Positions 5,810 through 8,509 of a stretch of DNA of 8,509 bases are shown piece after piece. The position numbers were made by a program, and so were the translations under genes. Source of the stretch: an uncultured Ruminococcus sp. (GTDB lineage Bacteria > Bacillota > Clostridia > Oscillospirales > CAG-272). Below the pieces are notes generated by a model. That model did no database searches. It was not told the origin of the DNA and saw only the letters and a list, made by a program, of their open reading frames with translations. The stretch covers positions 1 to 8,509 of the forward strand of contig CACXED010000302.1 in NCBI GenBank assembly GCA_902766575.1, written 5' to 3'. Every line of letters starts with the position of its first letter. The first letter of the stretch is position 1.

Positions 5810-6904
5810 TCAGAATCTGAAGATATCGCCGGTCTTTGCGGAGGTGTAGATGCCCTCGAGGATCTTGGTTACGCAGAATGCCTGCTCGGGAAGAACGCAG
5901 GGATTCTTGTCGTTGACGATAGCGTCGATCCACTGAGCGGCTTCGATATCAGCCGGATTAGAGGATGCGCCTGCGTAGAATGCGACTCCGCCGGCCTCGA
6001 GGTTAGCGGTGGTAACGCTCTGACGGCCGTTGATGATCGAGTTGATTCTGACGCCGTTGACCATATCGCCGCCGGCCTTGGTGCCGCAGACGGTGGTGAC
6101 AGCCTCGCGGACGTCGAGGGTGTTCAGAGCCCATGCCGACTCGAGGACGATGGTAGCGCCGTTCTCCATGACGATGAAGCCGAAAGCCGAATCCTCGACG
6201 GTGAACTTAGCGGGATCCCAGTCGCCCCAGGCGTTGCCGGTCTGGGTGTCGTTGTTGAGCTTGTGGTATGTAGTTCCGACGCAGTACTTGGGCTTGTAGT
6301 TGTCCATAGTCCAGAGGGTCAGGTCGAGCGCGTGAGTACCGATGTCGATGAGGGGACCGCCGCCCTGCTCGTACTCGTTGAGGAACACGCCCCAGGTCGG
6401 AACCGCGCGGCGTCTGAGAGCCGTAGCCTTTGCGTAGTAGATGTCGCCGAAGGTGCCCTTGAGAGCCTCAGCCTTGAGGAACTGAGCGTCGGCGCGCTGA
6501 CGGTTCTGATAGCCGATAGTGAGCTTTTTGCCGGAGCGCTTAGCGGCGTCGAGCATCTTCTGAGCCTCTATCGAGTTGATAGCCATCGGCTTTTCGCACA
6601 TTACGTGCTTGCCTGCGTCGAGAGCGTCAACAGTGATGAAGCTGTGGCAGCGGTTGGGAGTGAGGACGTGAACGACGTCGATGGACTTGTCCTCGAGGAG
6701 CTTTTTGTAATCCTCATAAACGTCGGCGTCGGGAGTACCGAAGTCGCGCTTAGCCTTTTCGGCACGCTCGGGGATGATGTCGCAGAAAGCGACCATCTCG
6801 ACGTTGGGAAGCTTCTTGAGAGCGGGCATATGCTTGCCGTTTGCGATACCGCCGCAGCCGATTATACCGACTCTGACCTTATCGTTTGCACCTATTGTAG
6901 CCAT
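5810..6904 (-). CDS. DgpA-like Gfo/Idh/MocA sugar 3-dehydrogenase candidate, 364 aa
   Basis: First gene of the operon. The Rossmann domain carries GIIGCGGIAN (13-22), the CEKPMA loop (103-108) supplies catalytic Lys105, and the C-terminal domain has GGGPLIDIGTHALDL (181-195) with D187 and H191 as the expected catalytic pair. Overall it resembles the oxidoreductases (DgpA type) that oxidise the C3 hydroxyl of a glycoside's sugar before a TIM-barrel partner releases the aglycone. That partner type is encoded immediately downstream. The protein is cytosolic, of normal length and intact. The start at 6904 has GGAGGT 8 nt upstream, the strongest ribosome binding site of the operon. Codon choice strongly favours AAG, GAG, GAC and ATC, suggesting abundant enzyme. 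Regioselectivity and substrate are inferred from context; an inositol or scyllo-inosose type dehydrogenase is the main alternative. Confidence 0.88.
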   Translation of the reverse strand: MATIGANDKVRVGIIGCGGIANGKHMPALKKLPNVEMVAFCDIIPERAEKAKRDFGTPDADVYEDYKKLLEDKSIDVVHVLTPNRCHSFITVDALDAGKHVMCEKPMAINSIEAQKMLDAAKRSGKKLTIGYQNRQRADAQFLKAEALKGTFGDIYYAKATALRRRAVPTWGVFLNEYEQGGGPLIDIGTHALDLTLWTMDNYKPKYCVGTTYHKLNNDTQTGNAWGDWDPAKFTVEDSAFGFIVMENGATIVLESAWALNTLDVREAVTTVCGTKAGGDMVNGVRINSIINGRQSVTTANLEAGGVAFYAGASSNPADIEAAQWIDAIVNDKNPCVLPEQAFCVTKILEGIYTSAKTGDIFRF

Positions 6905-6922
6905 TGTGAACTACCTCCGAAA

Positions 6923-6962
6923 TGATTTTTGTGATTAACGCGGGTTCTGGCAATAAAAATCA
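6923..6962 (-). promoter_or_regulatory. Inverted repeat in operon leader
   Basis: TGATTTTT (6923-6930) and AAAAATCA (6955-6962) form an 8-bp inverted repeat with 24 nt between the arms, inside the predicted 5' leader and just upstream of the first gene's ribosome binding site. It could be an operator or a weak leader stem. The arms are AT-rich, so chance is a real possibility. Confidence 0.25.
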
Positions 6963-6989
6963 AGCCAAAATACAATTCCGCACATATAT

Positions 6990-7018
6990 ATGATAAGCTT
7001 TTTTTCACAAAATTTCAA
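6990..7018 (-). promoter_or_regulatory. Sigma-A promoter of the eight-gene operon
   Basis: Read on the minus strand, TTGAAA (-35, 7013-7018) is followed by a 17-nt spacer that contains seven As and then TATCAT (-10, 6990-6995). Each box matches the consensus at five of six positions. Transcription would start near 6983, giving a leader of about 80 nt. No clear LacI-, AraC- or cre-type operator was recognised around it. Confidence 0.65.
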
Positions 7019-7060
7019 GATGTTTTTGTAAATTAAAACAGAATCGGCATATCAGACAAT

Positions 7061-7103
7061 AAAAATCGCGCGGCTTTGTAAAAATTGCATATCGCGCCGA
7101 TAT
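7061..7103 (-). terminator. Probable weak terminator of the 114-aa gene
   Basis: Downstream of the stop at 7153, ATATCG and CGATAT (7089-7103) form a 6-bp stem with a 3-nt loop, and five Us follow four bases later (7080-7084). A second U5 (7061-7065) directly follows GCCGCGCGA, which can pair imperfectly with the ATCGGCG upstream to give a longer alternative stem. Either could end transcription before the operon promoter; neither is strong. Confidence 0.35.
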
Positions 7104-7152
7104 TCAGTCTGACAGCCTGTCCGGATCCGACGGCGGAATAAGAATCCCTACA

Positions 7153-7497
7153 TTATTTTATATAATACGTGTAATAGACCATGATCGTGCGCTCCTCTCC
7201 GCCGTGGGTCAGATCGGGGCCGGTGAGCATAGCGCCGTCATTGCTCATCAGCTCCCACGCGCGCAGCTCGGTGATCCTGCAGCGGAAAACGATGTCCGCG
7301 CTTGAGAGAACGATGAACTCGTCGTCCTTTATAGAAAGCGAGCCGGCGTGACCGATAACCGTATCCGTACCGTCCTCGGGATTGCGCTCGGTGCAGTATT
7401 TTATCGCTCTCCCGGCGAGATGCTTTGCCATATCGACGCGGAAGGACTTTGAGTTCTCGTTTTTTGATTTGGTTAGTTTCTTCAAAAAATTCAGCAT
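7153..7497 (-). CDS. Unknown 114-aa protein
   Basis: I do not recognise this family. The product has a basic N-terminus (MLNFLKKLTKSK), no convincing signal peptide or membrane helix, and a C-terminal half rich in beta-strand-like stretches (FIVLSSADIVFRCRI near 67-81) ending in VYYTYYIK. It is probably a small cytosolic beta-rich protein. The start at 7497 is supported by GGAG 10 nt upstream (7508-7511), inside a small hairpin, and by a much stronger AGGAGGAGG (7526-7534) just behind that hairpin. The gene appears monocistronic, with its own promoter far upstream (7727-7755, leader of about 220 nt) and a weak terminator downstream. It diverges from the ABC exporter gene. Nothing links it to the sugar operon apart from direction. 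Confidence 0.65.
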   Translation of the reverse strand: MLNFLKKLTKSKNENSKSFRVDMAKHLAGRAIKYCTERNPEDGTDTVIGHAGSLSIKDDEFIVLSSADIVFRCRITELRAWELMSNDGAMLTGPDLTHGGEERTIMVYYTYYIK

Positions 7498-7507
7498 GAT
7501 TTGTTCA

Positions 7508-7534
7508 CTCCGATGAAATCCGGAGCCTCCTCCT
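7508..7534 (-). promoter_or_regulatory. Distal Shine-Dalgarno plus hairpin before the 114-aa gene
   Basis: In the minus-strand transcript AGGAGGAGG (7526-7534) is followed at once by an 18-nt hairpin (CTCCG/CGGAG, 8-nt loop, 7508-7525) and then 10 nt to the ATG at 7497. The 3' arm also contains a weaker GGAG. Folding would bring the strong site to about 10 nt from the start while hiding the weaker one; without folding the strong site is 28 nt away. Confidence 0.5.
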
Positions 7535-7613
7535 GTTAAAACCGTGATCTACCGACGTTTTTCGGCTGTAAAGGCCGTGTAAAGAAAATCTGAAGCTTTT
7601 TGCCATTTTATTC

Positions 7614-7635
7614 GTCGGAATTATGTCGGAATAAT
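7614..7635. repeat. Tandem 11-bp direct repeat, possible operator
   Basis: GTCGGAATTAT (7614-7624) is followed immediately by GTCGGAATAAT (7625-7635), identical at nine of eleven positions. A third TATGTCGGA copy lies at 7757-7765, on the other side of the promoters. One-turn spacing of direct repeats is the form of a binding site for a tandem or winged-helix regulator, but no regulator gene is in view. Confidence 0.35.
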
Positions 7636-7705
7636 TAACAAAATATTTTTCGTAATTTGTGCATCTGACCAAAAATAAAGAAATTTGCGAAAACCTCTTG
7701 AAAGT

Positions 7706-7734
7706 TTGAAATATTATGGTATATTTATTATAAC
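7706..7734 (+). promoter_or_regulatory. Sigma-A promoter of the ABC exporter gene
   Basis: TTGAAA (-35, 7706-7711), a 17-nt spacer and TATAAC (-10, 7729-7734) match the consensus at five of six positions in each box. Transcription would start near 7741, leaving a leader of about 90 nt. A weaker TTGAAA at 7699-7704 precedes it. Confidence 0.65.
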
Positions 7735-7755
7735 ATATCGCGGCGACAATATCAA
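7727..7755 (-). promoter_or_regulatory. Sigma-A promoter of the 114-aa gene
   Basis: On the minus strand TTGATA (-35, 7750-7755), a 17-nt spacer and a perfect TATAAT (-10, 7727-7732) form a strong promoter. Its -10 overlaps the plus-strand promoter's -10 by four bases. The start would be near 7720, giving a leader of about 220 nt to the ATG at 7497. Confidence 0.65.
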
Positions 7756-7793
7756 GTATGTCGGAGAAAATTTCGCGGTGTGCCAAATAACTG

Positions 7794-7821
7794 AAAGGAG
7801 AAAGCTCAGAAGTTTTTGAGC
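7794..7821 (+). promoter_or_regulatory. Distal Shine-Dalgarno plus hairpin before the ABC exporter gene
   Basis: AAAGGAG (7794-7800) lies 31 nt before the ATG at 7832, too far for normal use. Between them GCTCA/TGAGC (7804-7821) can form a 5-7 bp hairpin, after which 10 nt remain to the start. Folding would shorten the effective spacing to about 13 nt. An in-frame TGA at 7817-7819 rules out a start nearer the Shine-Dalgarno. Confidence 0.5.
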
Positions 7822-7831
7822 CTACATCTCT

Positions 7832-8509
7832 ATGCTTCCACTTGAAAAACTGACCGAGGAGGCCGAGGCCGGATTCCGCGAGCACGGTGTGGACACCGCC
7901 GCGCTGGATCTTGTCCTTGAGCTGGATCTCGACTACGAGGGCAACTTCGGCGAGAGCTGGCTTGCCTTTGAAAAGAAGTCGATGACTCTCTACATGATCT
8001 CGGTCACATCTGACAACGACACCGAACAAAAGCGAAAAAAGGCGCGCGCGGCAGCCGCTGACGCTATGGCAAAATCGGGGAAGAAGGGAACCGCTCCGGC
8101 AAAATTCGTCATCCCGGATCTTTTCAAGAACTGCTACTTTTGCTCGTTCGATATGAGGAAGGTCAGCGACGCCTATGTCGACAACTTCGTTTCATCGAAC
8201 CGTCTGCTCGCAAAATCCCATCCGCACGACATAAAGATCACTCCGGCCGACGTGCATCTCGACCTTGACGAGGAGAAAAAGCTCGCCAGGGAGCGCAACG
8301 CCGACGCCACGACGATCATCATCGCCTACTGCACCAACTCGAAAAAGCGCAAGCTGTTCGCCTTTCTCGATCTGCTCGACCGGCTCGTCCGCGGCGCCGA
8401 CGTCAGGGACGACGACCCGATCTTCGAGCAGTTCAACGCCAGATGCCCGAAGTGCGGCAGGGTCTACGAGGATCAGGACCGCAAGATATGCAATCACTGC
8501 ACAAATCAG
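7832..8509 (+). CDS. N-terminal part of probable ABC exporter (ATP-binding/permease) with zinc ribbon, cut by window edge
   Basis: The frame opens at the ATG at 7832 and stays open for 226 codons to the last base, so the C-terminus is missing. The visible part is charged and soluble, with no signal peptide. It has a CxxC at 101-104 (CYFC) and, at the end, CPKCGRVYEDQDRKIC (205-220) followed by NHC, together a CxxC-x11-CxxC zinc ribbon. The pattern FAFLDLLDRLVRG, a short acidic linker and then CPKCGRxY..xxRxICxxC resembles the cytosolic N-terminal extension of large clostridial ABC exporters, in which the first membrane helices follow directly after the ribbon. No Walker or ABC signature motif is inside the window, so this call rests on the N-terminal pattern. 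Another zinc-ribbon protein is possible. The gene has its own promoter (7706-7734) and an unusual ribosome binding site arrangement. Confidence 0.6.
   Translation, partial: MLPLEKLTEEAEAGFREHGVDTAALDLVLELDLDYEGNFGESWLAFEKKSMTLYMISVTSDNDTEQKRKKARAAAADAMAKSGKKGTAPAKFVIPDLFKNCYFCSFDMRKVSDAYVDNFVSSNRLLAKSHPHDIKITPADVHLDLDEEKKLARERNADATTIIIAYCTNSKKRKLFAFLDLLDRLVRGADVRDDDPIFEQFNARCPKCGRVYEDQDRKICNHCTNQ

Larger units (their letters stand above)
7498..7831. other. Divergent intergenic region, 334 bp without a gene
   Basis: This AT-rich spacer separates the 114-aa gene (minus) from the ABC exporter gene (plus). It holds two overlapping outward-facing sigma-A promoters, an 11-bp tandem repeat, and on each side a Shine-Dalgarno/hairpin/start arrangement. 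The open frame on the minus strand from 8029 to 7505 runs antisense through the exporter gene and has no ribosome binding site, so I do not treat it as a gene. Confidence 0.7.

Noticed and set aside
5792..6925. Long open frame (377 codons) on the plus strand opposite the first oxidoreductase gene
   Set aside because: It mirrors the minus-strand gene, has no ribosome binding site, and its product is low-complexity Val/Asp/Leu/Ser-rich. It results from biased codon use in a highly expressed gene. The same applies to the plus-strand frames at 4881-5678, 3732-4523 and 3039-3611.
7816..7845. TTG-initiated leader peptide (about 9 codons) overlapping the exporter start
   Set aside because: The spacing from AAAGGAG to the TTG is about 15 nt and the peptide shows no regulatory codon run.
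7505..8029. Minus-strand 174-codon frame across the divergent intergenic region
   Set aside because: It is antisense to the exporter gene, crosses both promoters and lacks a Shine-Dalgarno.

Overview
The window looks like a chromosomal segment from a Bacillota member, most likely an uncultured gut-type Clostridia. This rests on strong GGAGG-type ribosome binding sites, good sigma-A promoters, an MnmM/YtqB-type tRNA methyltransferase and a clostridial-style exporter with an N-terminal zinc ribbon. Coding DNA is fairly GC-rich and the spacers are AT-rich. I saw no rRNA, tRNA, insertion sequence, CRISPR array or phage gene.

Layout. Eight genes lie head to tail on the minus strand from about 6904 down to the left edge. 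A sigma-A promoter is predicted just upstream, at 6990-7018. The first three (Gfo/Idh/MocA oxidoreductase, xylose-isomerase-like TIM barrel, second Gfo/Idh/MocA oxidoreductase) and the fourth (second TIM barrel) are separated by gaps of 65-84 nt, and each gap holds one stem-loop. From the fourth gene onward the layout is compact: an ATGA overlap into a lipoprotein with MORN/YwqK-like repeats, 28 nt to mnmM, a TGATG overlap into a 125-aa unknown protein, and 9 nt to an alpha/alpha-toroid (prenyltransferase/squalene-cyclase-like) protein cut by the left edge. To the right are a 114-aa unknown gene on the minus strand and, on the plus strand, the N-terminal part of a probable ABC exporter cut by the right edge. 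These two diverge from a 334-bp intergenic region.

How they may work together. Two sugar dehydrogenases plus two metal-dependent TIM-barrel isomerase/lyase-type enzymes is the gene content expected for oxidise-then-eliminate sugar chemistry. In that chemistry a glycoside or cyclitol hydroxyl is oxidised to a keto group, the bond is cleaved or the sugar epimerised or dehydrated, and the product is reduced again. The first oxidoreductase and first TIM barrel resemble the DgpA and DgpC enzymes of C-glycoside cleavage. No DgpB-like small subunit, transporter or regulator lies in view, so the substrate is unknown.

The most unusual non-coding structure is the 7498-7831 region. It has two near-consensus sigma-A promoters facing outward whose -10 boxes overlap on a palindromic TTATAA. 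Both genes reading out of it carry a strong but distant Shine-Dalgarno sequence, an 18-nt hairpin and then 10 nt to the start codon.
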